Shown piece by piece: positions 24,548-35,370 of a stretch of DNA of 64,000 bases. Source of the DNA: Sphaerolaimus hirsutus (taxonomy: Eukaryota > Nematoda > Chromadorea > Monhysterida > Sphaerolaimidae); assembly GCA_964036195.1 (NCBI GenBank), contig OZ038450.1, positions 1,614,701 to 1,678,700 of the forward strand. Reading direction: 5' to 3'. Every line of letters begins with the position of its first letter. The stretch's first letter is position 1. A model generated the notes under the pieces. It was not told where the DNA came from and ran no database searches. It worked only from the letters and a program-made list of their open reading frames with translations. The translations under genes and the position numbers were made by a program.

Positions 24548-24935
24548 TGCACCTGGGCCCAGATTCAATTAGAACGTAAGGCTCCAGATAGCTGAGTAAG
24601 TGTTGAAATAGTGAACTGGGGACAATCCCAGACGCTGTAAAATACCCTGCAAAATGACAAATGTCATACAAAGTAAGTGAAGACATGGAAAATGCCACGG
24701 AACATGGCAAACGTACATTTTCCATGACTTTAGACACTTTGCATGACATTTGGCATTCTGCAGGGCATTTTACAGGGTCTGGCATTGCCCCTGGGGTCAG
24801 ATCCAATAAAATAGATCATAAGGTGCCCGACATCCGAGTTGAAACGGTGCCCAGTTCACAATGTCGATGCTTACTCACGTAGGGCGTCTAACATGCGCCT
24901 TACCTTCTAATTGAATCTGGCCCCTGGCCTCAAAT
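24548..24935. mobile_element. Family E element hosting a family A MITE
   Basis: The ends GGGCCCAGATTCAATTAGAA (followed by CGTAAGGC) and GCCTTACCTTCTAATTGAAT (followed by CTGGCCCC) are inverted repeats. The middle is occupied by a family A MITE, so the family E copy is older than that insertion. Confidence 0.8.
24617..24791. mobile_element. Family A MITE nested in family E
   Basis: It starts GGGGACAATCCCAGACGCTG and ends GGGTCTGGCATTGCCCC, with GTAAAATACCC and CATTTTACAGGG flanking blocks and an ACTTTGCATGACATTTGGC core. Confidence 0.85.
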
Positions 24936-25812
24936 GTGGGTGTGCCTTGTGCAGTGCACTGCAAATAGATTTTTATATACATAAATAGCAGATTTTATTT
25001 GCTCGGCAAATGTGAATACATTGAAGCTTGTGTTCACATCCGCCAGAATTTTCATGTTGATGGAAAATTAGCGCATGATTTCTAGGTGAATTTTTCTGAC
25101 GGTTGACAGCTGAATAAATATATCAATGTATTTACAGTGTAATTATCGGTGCGCGGAAATTTGGCATACTTCTCCGACAAATTATGGGATTTCAATTTTT
25201 TTTTTCCGAATATAAGGTTGAAGCCATTTTTAATTTTCGATTTTTCCTACAATTTTTTTCCTACAAACGTAAAACTTTGCCGTTTCCTCACTAAACAAAT
25301 ACGAAAACGATTCGCTGTAATTTGTGTGGGTAAATAAAAATCAAATCATTCTACGTCGGTGCACAGCGCACCTGCACCTGCGCCGGAAGTGACAACATGC
25401 GGTGCACCGCCTACCGTAAACCGCCGAATGTAAAATTCATGCGTTTGACGGAATGTAAAGGCAGCTTCACTATTGTAAAAATGTCTGCTGCATATTGATC
25501 GCCCTTGATTTGATTGTTGAACCTTGGACCCGATATAGGGCTTGAAATTTGGTAATCGGAAAAAAATATACCAAAATCGGATACAACCCAATCGTAATTT
25601 GGAACTTCTTTCCCGAATTTGGATTTTCAGCGAGTCGCATGATGGAAAAATCTAAATGATGGCTGACAAAAAGCTGGACCTATGTTTTCCCAATTTGTAC
25701 CGCGCGCCGAAAATTTCACGTTATCTCATCCCAAACATCAACCCGGGTTTTCGCAACCAAAAGTTGACCCGAGTTGAGTTCGAGTCAATTCGCCATGCAT
25801 TCCAAATCCCAG
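24936..25812. other. Intron DNA, becoming GC-richer to the right
   Basis: No recognised gene up to about 25650. From there GC rises toward the candidate exon at 25813. Confidence 0.4.
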
Positions 25813-25975
25813 CCCCTCACCTCCCAACCCTCACGCCACAATGGACGCTACGTATTTGGATACCATTCCGCCGGGTCGGCCCGCAAAAACGCAAAGCCCT
25901 TATCCGAATGCAGTGCGACGCAATGAACGGAAGTGCTCGGCGCGCCGGCGAATGCCACCGGAGTGGCCTCTGAAA
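25813..25975 (+). CDS. Candidate exon in a GC-rich patch, unproven
   Basis: An acceptor-like CCAAATCCCAG ends at 25812. The following frame encodes a Pro/Arg-rich peptide (PSPPNPHATMDATYLD, then TIPPGRPAKTQSPYPN) ending before GTGGCG at 25976 in phase 0, the phase needed for the exon at 37621. An ATG at 25841 in strong context (CCACAATGGAC) would also allow an alternative start. A competing frame (25656-25973) is longer but has no supporting splice sites. No homology recognised. Confidence 0.3.
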
Positions 25976-25990
25976 GTGGCGAGGCGCGCG

Positions 25991-26206
25991 TAGCCGGGGC
26001 TAGGTTCAATTGGAAGGTAGGGCGCCCGACACCTGTGCAAGTTTCATGCACTTACTCGTCTATGGGGCACCTTATTCTGGGCCTCAATTCAATTCGAACT
26101 TCCGACTTCGACAACCGTGTACCCGGACCAGGGGCCAGATTCAATTCGAACGTAAGGCGTCTTACGCGCACCTTACGTTCGCATTGGATCTGGCACCTGG
26201 GCTGGG
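25991..26206. mobile_element. Family E sequences, one short perfect copy
   Basis: CTAGGTTCAATTGGAAGG at 26003 is a partial family E end. The second, compact copy (26128-26206) runs from CAGGGGCCAGATTCAATTCG to GGATCTGGCACCTG and is an almost perfect ~80-bp palindrome. The 117-codon frame across it is a by-product. Confidence 0.65.
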
Positions 26207-26784
26207 TACCCGGTTGTCGCAGTGCTGCGCGACTGAAATGTGCGTATTTATGTGTAGGTGTGCATAAAAGGCTGCTTGGAGAATAGTTGGGTCGTTGCGA
26301 AAGTTTTCACACCGGAAAGAATTTTTTTCTCTATTTTCATTGACATTTTCAGTAAATTTTTGTTTATGTTATTACTTATTTCAGTGTTGATAATTTTTGT
26401 GATTTAGCAATATATTTATTCTTTCCGTGCAATACTTTCGGAATGAGGTCCGTAATTGTCACGCGGAAACTTTGACTAAATGGTCGCAATTCTGTGCTCT
26501 TTTGGTCGCGATTCCCTTCGACTTTTATATCGCATCATTTTCTACCATAAACTGCGTAAACATGTACATCTACTGAACTCGTGACTTCTCCCTTTTTCTT
26601 CCATCAAAGCTACCTATTTTCAAAAATTATGCGCACATAAATTTCCCAGGGCGCATTCAAAAAGCCGGCTGGAAGGGGCGCCATTTGTCTGGGTTTGATT
26701 GGAATTTGGAACCTTTGCTCGGGCGTGAATTGTAAATTATACGCGTATTCGTATACGCAGTGCCCTGCTTGCAACCTACGAGTC
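26207..26784. other. Intron DNA
   Basis: Nothing gene-like or clearly repetitive recognised. Confidence 0.4.
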
Positions 26785-27520
26785 CGCGTCACTTTATATG
26801 CTGGCCACTTTTCATGAAGTGAAAAAGTGCCACTTTATATGACACAAGGGCGACAGTTTATATACTCAGGTAAACTTCTCTCATGCCAGGTAAACGCGAC
26901 ACTTTATATACCTACTCAATTTATGTTCTCTCATGCCAGGTAAACGCGACACTTGATATACCTACTCAATTTATGTTCTCTCATGCCAGGTAAACGCGTC
27001 ACTTTATATGCTATGTTATGTTCTCTCATGCTGCATTTATTAATTAGTGACATTCAATATTTAAGTTGTTGTCAGTGGATGGTCAAGTTATTGTTTGCTA
27101 ACATTTTTAATTGCATTTGATTTGCTTTATTTAGATTTTTTACACATTGTTCAAGCTTCCCGTTGTTAACGCAATTGAAAAGTTGATTCGCAAAGCAGGA
27201 ATTCAGGTGTATATAAAAAGATTCAGAAATCATGAGTATATAAAATGAAATTTTACAAACAAAATGGTGGCAACATAAACAACAGCATCAAACATAAATA
27301 TGTGGCATCTAAAGTGATGCATTTAAGCAGCATGAAGGAACAAACAGTAGTATGAAAACAGTTGCACTTTGGCATATAAAGCGTCGCATTCTAGCAGCAT
27401 GAGAGAAAAAAATCCTAGTATATAAACTGTCGCACTTTGGCATCTAAAGTGTCGCACTTTGGCATCTAAAGTGTCATTTTTGTCAGTATATAAAGTAGCC
27501 AGCATAGAAAGTGTCCTGGC
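26785..27520. mobile_element. Element with ACTTTATATGC tandem arms
   Basis: The left arm (26785-27030) repeats ACTTTATATACCTACTCAAT and CTCATGCCAGGTAAACGCG units of roughly 58 bp. The right arm (27330-27515) carries inverted units such as GCATCTAAAGTGTCGCACTT and CAGTATATAAAGTAGCCAGC. Similar ACTTTACATGC-type structures lie at 43139-43256 and 49797-50535. No coding capacity. Confidence 0.6.
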
Positions 27521-27529
27521 CTCGCTTGC

Positions 27530-27652
27530 AACGGCTGGGCCGAAATTCAATTTGAACGTAAGGCGCCACCTCCTTGCACAGTTTCTCGTGTTTACTCGCA
27601 TATCAGTTTCCTTACAAGCACCTTACGCCCTAATTGAATGTGGCCCCTGGAA
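27530..27652. mobile_element. Family E element, short
   Basis: GGGCCGAAATTCAATTTGAA with CGTAAGGCGCC at the left and CACCTTACGCCCTAATTGAA with TGTGGCCCC at the right, inverted, about 120 bp apart. Confidence 0.75.
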
Positions 27653-27766
27653 GCACATGTGAATGCAGTGCTCCGCGCGCAGGTGGGATCTTCTGTGGCA
27701 CACCTTGGTTTGGAAACCCGTCGGAGCATAGTATTTATACACCGAAATAATTTGCTTGTACGCGTA

Positions 27767-27925
27767 AATGCTACAGACTACCATAACCAATCTGAATAGA
27801 TAACAAAAAATTGCATACTTTTCCTCACTGTAATGTATTGGTTTCAGCATGGCATGCCGCAGCACAAATTTTATCACACGACTTTATTCATCAAATTACG
27901 GTAACATTCCGTGGAAAGCAGTCCA
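27767..27925. mobile_element. Family D hairpin repeat
   Basis: GACTACCATAACCAATCTGA on the left and TTCATCAAATTACGGTAACA on the right give the family D arm arrangement. Confidence 0.6.
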
Positions 27926-29879
27926 GTATACCTACATATGCGTTATATTGGGTAGGTAAATGTGTCTGTGTGGTGGTGTGAGCACATGCTTCATGTCTAG
28001 AATCGCACACATTTGCTTGTGAATGAATGCATTTGCCTGTTGCCTTTTGGCAAATATGTACCTTTATGTACATAGGTAAAAATGTGTACCGTGAAGGCAT
28101 GTGCATCAATTGTTTGCTTTGTTTTGGTAGATCATGCAGCATGTGACAGATTGCATGATTGTTCATGATTTTTGAGTTCTGGTTTTCTATGGATCATTTA
28201 TTTAGTGTGGCAGGTGGATATTGTAAACTATTTTTAAGCTGTTTACCTTGAAATTGGAAAATCATGAAAAATTTTCTATCTTGTAATTTGTAAATTTCTG
28301 GCAATTCACATTAGGTTATTTGCTGTTATTTGTGCTTATTTTTTCGCAAATAATATATCTGTTGTTTTTGAATTGAATGGTGAATATTCAATTGCACACA
28401 GTACAGCAAGTTATTCAATATTCACCTTTCCCTAAGTTTATCATGCTAAATTTCTATTGCCCACACAAATCACAAGCAGCGAAGCTTCTATTGCGAAATC
28501 GATGATATTGGCTGCATATACGCAACCTCAAACCGCTGCAAGTATTTACACACGCTTCACTGAGCCTCAGCTCAATTTCACGTATCATTTCTAATGACCA
28601 TAAGCAGCTAATGTACGAAGCAACATGCTTTCTGCCACGTTGAAGAATGGAGCTTGATTTTAGTCGCGTTCCGAGCACATTTTTACCATGTGGTTCGAGA
28701 TTTTCGGCGTTTTTTTATATTTTGTATTCTACTGTGGAAATAGGTAAGGCGTCAAAAACCGAATAAAAAACATTGAAAAAGTGCTCAAAATCGATATGAC
28801 GTCATCGTTGAAGGTTATCTCCTGTTGGTATCGTAAGATATTCTATTGGGTTATCTAGGTACATTTTACCTCCCTACACAAATCCTCACGATTATTCTTG
28901 ACAATAATGTCATAGTAATTTGCGATTTTTAAGTCCAAAAAGTGCTTTTTGGGAGAGCTTTTGGGGCATTTACAGCATGACTTATTCAGAATAGAATTTT
29001 TGTTAATTTTACGCCTTAGTCAGTTTCATGACGTAACATTGACTGAAATCGCCAAAAATCAGTATCTCCATGAAAATTTTTGACTTTGAAGTTGTATTTA
29101 TCCGCTATTTTTCGTCATGCTGAGGCCCTTTAAACGGACCACCCTGTAGCAGGAAAATGTGCCGTGTTCGAAACAAGATAAAGGTAAATTGCACGGAACC
29201 TCACGCCCCGCTTGTTGCTATTTGCGCTATGTACAATTTCTTCGTAATTGAAGTGCTTCTCTGCCAGTTTGCTCACTATTATCAGACGGGAGTGACTAAA
29301 ATCCGTTATTGTGGATACCGTAGTTCTTCTAATAAAATGCCATTCAATAGTAGGGCACTACTGTGACAGGATGCACAAATTTAAAAGAAAATAATGTGCT
29401 CACTCGCAATCGCTGTCCACTACACAGAACATCAACTGTATAATGTAAACTAGTGTATCGCTTGACTTATCACCAAAAATGCATCATTAATAATGCATTT
29501 TTCTGCTGTCTTGGTTTAATTAGTATACCTATATTAATATTTTTTTGCCATAGTTATATTTATGATAACCTTTATTTGTCCAAACTAATTTATATTCATA
29601 GTACATATAGGTAATACAAAATAAAATAACATAAATAAATATGTGTGATATTTATAAGCTTATCATTATTAGCAAGCTTTAATGTGAAATTGTGCCCACG
29701 CACACCGATTTAATTTCTGAAGGACAGTATTTTTAATAATTGATTTGTCAGCTTTGGAAATTTAGGTTGTCGACTACTGCGTGTAGATCCAAATGTGAGA
29801 ATTCATTTAGGTAACAAGAATGCTTAGATAAATTATTTTAAATAACGATACTGAAGTGTTTTGTATCGATGATAGCTTG
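27926..29879. other. Non-coding intron DNA
   Basis: Short frames only (for example 74 codons on - at 28454-28678). No domain, no RNA gene. A CCACCCTGT motif occurs at 29140. Confidence 0.45.
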
Positions 29880-30129
29880 TATACTCGGCGTACTTGATAC
29901 TCTGCCGTCGCACTGATTTATGTCTCGTGTTGGAAGCGTGCCAATGATTGTTAAGTCATGCGATTTCCGTAAAAAGATGAAAAAAAATCATCGATGTGAA
30001 TATGTTAATGTATAACATTATAACAACCATCAATTTTGTCATCTTTTTATGAAACTCGCATGCGCTAACCATCTTTGGCACACTTCCAGCGGGAACCACG
30101 CGTGCAGGGTGTAAAGTAACCGGAGTATA
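29880..30129 (+). mobile_element. Family C MITE, copy 2
   Basis: TATACTCGGCGTACTTGATA at the left and GTAACCGGAGTATA at the right. Nearly identical to 12722-12971 over the full ~250 bp, with a few substitutions. Confidence 0.85.
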
Positions 30130-30407
30130 AGTCATCCATGTTTCACCTTCCATTTTATTGAATATATAATCAACACACCCTTCATTAAAAAATTGCGAAC
30201 AAAAAATTAATAGAAAAACAGCCATAGAATGACACTTCCAATGGGATGGGATGTAGGTGGAGTGGTGCCTGCGAAAATCAATTTGTGCGTAAATACAATG
30301 ACCGCAGTGGCATATGAGTAGGTATATTGAGTTGATCACCTACAACCAAGAATACACATTCACCTACAATTGTTGCCCCATGACAGTAACCAATCAGGGA
30401 CTCTTCC

Positions 30408-30505
30408 CATACCCTGTAAAGTGCCCTGTAAAATGTGTAATGGCATGTAAAGTGTGTCAAAGTCCTGTAAAGACCACGACAAAATGTCCTGTAGAATAGC
30501 AAACG
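30408..30505. mobile_element. Family A left half
   Basis: CCATACCCTGTAAAGTGCCC, TGTAAAATGTG and ATGTAAAGTGTG blocks of family A without the inverted right half. Confidence 0.55.
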
Positions 30506-31596
30506 AATCCCCTGGTAAATATGAACCACCTTGTAATCGCGTGGCATTCTGGTCAGGGATTGAATTTCATATTTTGGAACCCATTTCAGTTCTATTATTG
30601 TTTATTAGTGGTCTCATGGCAAATGCACATATTTATTTGTACATAATAAAATGTGTTTTGTGACTGAGTACCTAATGGTGGAAAATTTGAATCGATTTGA
30701 TGAATATAAGGAGTCAATTTGGCTACATAAGTTTAATAGGTCAGCATGCAAACTGAGAAATCCTGAAAAATGGAATCAAATCCTCAAGAAACTTGAGAAT
30801 GAAGTTTACAATAATGTGTTAAATGTGATCTCCATCAACTGTGTTCAAAATTTGAGCGTTTCCCTTAACCAAGTTTAAGTTTCCGATTTTTCAGTTGACC
30901 GCTCGCCGACTGTCAACTAGTGTTTTAGTAGCATAGGCAGACGGAAGCTTTTAGTGCCTATGATGTCACGCAACGCTGTTTCATTTTTATAAATTTTTAT
31001 TGAAACATACTAGGTAATTTCCATAGCCACAGTGATTTAAGGTTGACTTATTAAATCCCAAAAGACACATATTTACCTTATGATATTATCACCATAGTAA
31101 CCGTAGCTCAGGTACTTTGTGATTTCTTGATATGTATAAATTTTATTTACACTTTCTGAGCCGGTTAACACAGGAAAATGTATTTTAGTAATCCGAAAAT
31201 CACAGGTTCTATCGAGACAATTTCGCCGTGAATTTTTCGAAAATGATGTTTTTCTGATGTTTTAGATGTCGATGAATAGTTGAATATTCTGTGTAACATT
31301 CAGTGTACTTTTATTTGGACAAACAAGTATGAATTTTCACCAAAGGAATCATTTCTTTTTTCATATTTTCAACATGTATTCAGTATTATTTGTGGGGCTG
31401 GAGCCAAGCCGCGGAAAATTAATTTCGCTCAAAATATTCAATAAAAACATCAGACGGATGCTGTCAACACGAAACTATTACTTTTTAATCCAGTAATCCC
31501 CAATTGCCTGTCAGCTGGACTTCATTGTGCATGCTTTTCCTATTTTATTTCTACTTTATTGAGTAAATTCAGGCGTGGTTTCTGGCGGGGACTCTT
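30506..31596. other. Intron DNA with one odd open frame
   Basis: The 75-codon frame at 30651-30878 (+) has a fairly protein-like stretch (EYKESIWLHKFNRSACKLRN). It lacks convincing splice sites or a known domain and could be a decayed coding fragment. A GTCAACTAGTG word near 30910 resembles a family F terminus. Confidence 0.25.
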
Positions 31597-31905
31597 GGTG
31601 CCACTCCCAGAGCCTGTAAAATGCCATGTTAAAGTTCAAATGTCAGACAAAGTGTCAAAAGTCTTGTAAAACGCCTGGAAAATGTCAAATGTCATGCAAA
31701 GTGTCAAAAGTCTTGTAAAATGCCCTGGAAATGAGAAATGTCATACAAAGCGAGAAAAGTTTTGTAAAATGCCTGGAAAATGTCAAATGTCAACCAAAGT
31801 GTCAAAAGTCTTGTAAAATTCCCTGGAAATTGTCAAATGTTATGCAAACTGTCAAAAGTCTTGTAAAATACCCTAGAAAACGTCAAACGTTAGTTCGACA
31901 TCTTA
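31597..31905. mobile_element. Family A element with 5-fold tandem core
   Basis: It starts GGTGCCACTCCCAGAGCCTG. The core block (CAAATGTCATGCAAAGTGTC, then AAAAGTCTTGTAAAATGCCC) is repeated about five times with a ~50-bp period. The right terminus is not recognisable. It looks like internal tandem amplification of one MITE. Confidence 0.75.
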
Positions 31906-32602
31906 CAGGACATTTTCCAAACCGAAACCCCTGTCCCATTTACCCCCCCCCCCCAAATAACCCCCCCCCCCCATCCCAATTCCGCAACTTTGCACCGATG
32001 CGGCGGTGCCGCAATTGCCCCCGCTTTCGCTTGATACGTCCTCTTGTTGTCGTCGCGTTGCGTTGCACTGCACGATACAATGCAATGAAATGCAGAGCAC
32101 TGCTTGTGGACGCCCGGTCCGTTCTAGTGCACTTGGAGTTGCGGTGGTTGGATTGTGATCTTGGATGGGTGTGTTGAATTGATAAATGGGGGTGAAGATT
32201 GAATGTGACCCCCCCCCCACTTGGGGGTTGTTTTTGTTGTAAGATTGAGGGTTCTGTGATTATTTATGTGCGTAGAAAAACTTTTAAATATTTCGAAAAG
32301 ATGTTTTAATGTGGAAAACAAATATAAGCAATATTTTGCTAGATTGTGTTTTTGCTCAATTGCCGGAAGAGCTAAATATAGACTGCAAATTTCCTCTCCC
32401 CCAAAAAACAACAACAACAACAACAACTCAGCACTATCCATTCGTTTCCCAGTCACAACAAATTTCAGCCATTTTCAATCGGCGCCACGTTTGCCCAATT
32501 CGGAGAAACCCATCAGCGCTCATATTTTGGTTTGAGCCAAAGTCATGCTATGCCAGCCATAAGTCCATGGCTCTTGTATTTATTATATGGCTTGGTGACC
32601 GT
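31906..32602. other. C-runs, GC-rich patch and AAC microsatellite
   Basis: Two C runs (31940-31975) precede a GC-rich patch (31980-32160) with no frame I can support as an exon. An (AAC)n run lies at 32408-32427. The patch could be regulatory, but that is a guess. Confidence 0.35.
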
Positions 32603-32768
32603 ACATTTTACAGTGACATCTACCGTATGATATCTGAATAAAGAGCCAAGAAGTTTCATTTTTTCATAACATTAAATCTCTGTCACTGTCGTTTGATTTC
32701 GTGCATAATTTCTCATAGATGACCTTATTCATCAAAATACGGTAACATTCCCTGTAGAGCAGCCGGTC
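32603..32768. mobile_element. Family D hairpin repeat
   Basis: ACAGTGACATCTACCGTATG and TATCTGAATAAAG on the left, CTTATTCATCAAAATACGGT and AACATTCCCTGTAGAG on the right. About 165 bp, inverted arms. Confidence 0.65.
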
Positions 32769-33063
32769 GATTCACTTATAAATAGTATATATCCATATGC
32801 GATGGAATAGAGGCATACATTGCTTCACTGCAAGTGACAGTGCGCTCTACACAGACTCGTACTGCAGCTGACTATCATAGTTGTTAAAATGTCTTTGCAT
32901 TTTGTATGATAAATGCATATTCTCGAGAAAATGTATTTCAGAAATTTTGATGTGGGACATAAAAATGACTACACTGTTATGTATTTATGGAAATGATTGG
33001 ATTGGGTATCAAAACATATCTGTTATGTCTCCCGGTGTAAACAAATTGTGCCCTCTTACATTT

Positions 33064-33190
33064 TCCATGAAAAATATCTACTTTACACTTTCTATAGAAA
33101 ACTATCCACTTTACACTTTCTATAGAAAAGTATCCATTTTACACTTTCTATAGAAAAGTATCCACTTTACACTTTCTATAGAAAAGTATC
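33064..33190. repeat. 28-bp tandem repeat
   Basis: ACTTTACACTTTCTATAGAA plus AAGTATCC is repeated about 4.5 times with small changes. Non-coding minisatellite in intron DNA. Confidence 0.85.
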
Positions 33191-35361
33191 ACTTTTCTCT
33201 GAAAAAAGTTGTTTTACTCACATTTACTCACGAGCTCGAGTAAAAATATTTTACTCTACATTTTCTATACTCGGGGTGTGAGTAAATTTTTGTCTCATCT
33301 ACGTATACTCCGAAGAAGTTATTTCAACTTAAAATCAATTTTAAGTAATTTTAACAACTCTGCTGAGTATGTGCTAGCGCCGCTTGCAGACATCACGATC
33401 GCACGCGTGAAGCTTCTTTCGGCTTGTCAGCAACTTTGCAGAATGTACAGGGTGTGCGATTGAAGTGCGTGATTTGTGTTGGCGCATTTGGAAAGTGTTG
33501 TGAGTTTTGTATATACTGATACGTGACAATAAAGTGATAAGTTTTGAGAATAATTGCAAGTTGTTTTAGGTGTTTAGTCAAATGACAAGAAAACTTCTAA
33601 TATAGGTAATTGATAAGTATTTTTTGTAGATGTTTTGTCACTTGATTTGCCGTTGCCACTTATTACTTTACTCACCAGTGACAACGTTTCTTGTCAAATG
33701 TCGACTTGCAGCCTTTCCCTAGATGGTCCCTGAATGATCTAAAGCAAAAATTAAAAAAAGAAAGCTATGAAAATTGTCACATTTCATCAAACACTCGGTA
33801 TTTTGTATGGAATAGTGCACTCCTTTACATGGCTTACTTTTAGGTGTGATAAGGAATTATATCATGGATCTTTATTTTTGATAATTTGTTTTTTTTTCTT
33901 CATTTATTTGTGTGTAAAATTGTGCCGATACCTTCAAACTGTTTCCAAATTGGAACTGGGCACTTCTTGACTTGGATTTGACTGCAGTGGAACTTTATTA
34001 AATTGATTTTGAAATTGCGCGGCCTCAACTAAGCGTTTCAAATTGAATGAACTTATGCAACTTAAGCAGATTTGTGAGGCTACTTTGTAGTCGCAGCAAA
34101 TTCTGATTGTGCATGACTACTAATGCATGCATTGCTGCGCAGATTTTAGCATAAGTAGCGATTGTATACTTTGTGTGGGACGAAGTTCATTTTGAATGCG
34201 ACTTGTGCTGTAGAAATGTCGGGAACACTCGCATGAAGCACAAAATGTATTTTAGTTCCTGTGTTTTCGTTTTATTATGCACGGAAACATGGGAAACTAG
34301 GTGTAATCGTGAACGAAATCAAATGGAGTATGGAGACTCAGAATTGTCAAGTTTGCTTGCATTTAACTCCGGATTTAAAACACAAAAAATAACATTTCCA
34401 TATCTTATTTTTGAAAAACCAACAGCCGTTTTTGGATGCTCCAACTGTTCCCAAAGCCAACTTTTACACCGCTGATAATGCAAGCGTGTAGAAGTCAAGG
34501 CTAGTGATGTGAAATCGCCATGCCACTTTTGGCGCTTGGCGCATATTTCATGTGGCGCCATTGGCGCCAGGTGCGGTGCCCTGAAAAGCGCCATAGAATT
34601 TTTTGCTCTCGGCGCCAAAGTCGTGGCGCTTTTAACCTCACTATTCCACAGTGAGACACGTTTCTCATGGATTTGTCACACAATCAAGCAAGTAATCGGT
34701 CATGTCTGCGCCCAAAAACCAAAGCGAATATAACGCGGCTGGCGCCACTCATCTACTTTTCGATCAATGCACTTTTTCTACGCACTTTTTCAATGGAGCT
34801 TCCCCGTGTGAAAGCATTGCTAATGCTCATACAGGATTTATTTGAAAAGTGTCACATTTTCGCTGCGCACTTGAGTGCCCGGCATTTTGTTAGGAGCACC
34901 CAGCTACTTGATTTTATTAGCCCGACACGTTTATCGGGCGGCCCGATTTATGTTTTTTAGTAAATCGAAAATTACGAAAATCCCACAGGTATGATGGAGA
35001 ATGGAAATGATGACAAGCAAACATAAAAGTTTGAAGTGGAATGAAAGTCTGCATGAAAATACTTGTCACTTATAAGTTTACCTGTCATTTGACCACAAAC
35101 GGATACATCTGAACACGTACCGCTTTTCTTTTCACCTATACATTTTCGGAATTGACCCAGGAGCATATTTAATTCGGCAGGGTAAAATTTCAAATGAAAT
35201 GAAATTTACCGAAAAATGTGACGGACTAATTAAATTTTATCCACAGAAATAATAGATTCATTTTTTATTTCTCGAGCGAGATTTGAGATATAAGCTTAAT
35301 TTTATAGGCTTAATGTTTTCGCTATGTTACTTTCCATCCATTATTGCGCATAATATATACA
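33191..35361. other. Intron DNA with a GGCGCC-rich patch
   Basis: A ~110-bp patch at 34528-34640 is rich in TGGCGCC/GGCGCCA words in both orientations, like other dispersed patches in the window. Overlapping frames on both strands there are repeat by-products. Nothing else recognised. Confidence 0.4.
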
Positions 35362-35370
35362 GATATTTAG

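Noticed and set aside
25933..26286. 117-codon frame
   Set aside because: It runs through family E terminal repeats and is explained by them.
31597..31905. Regular 50-bp repeats considered as a CRISPR array
   Set aside because: No spacers. The units are tandem copies of a MITE core in a eukaryotic intron.
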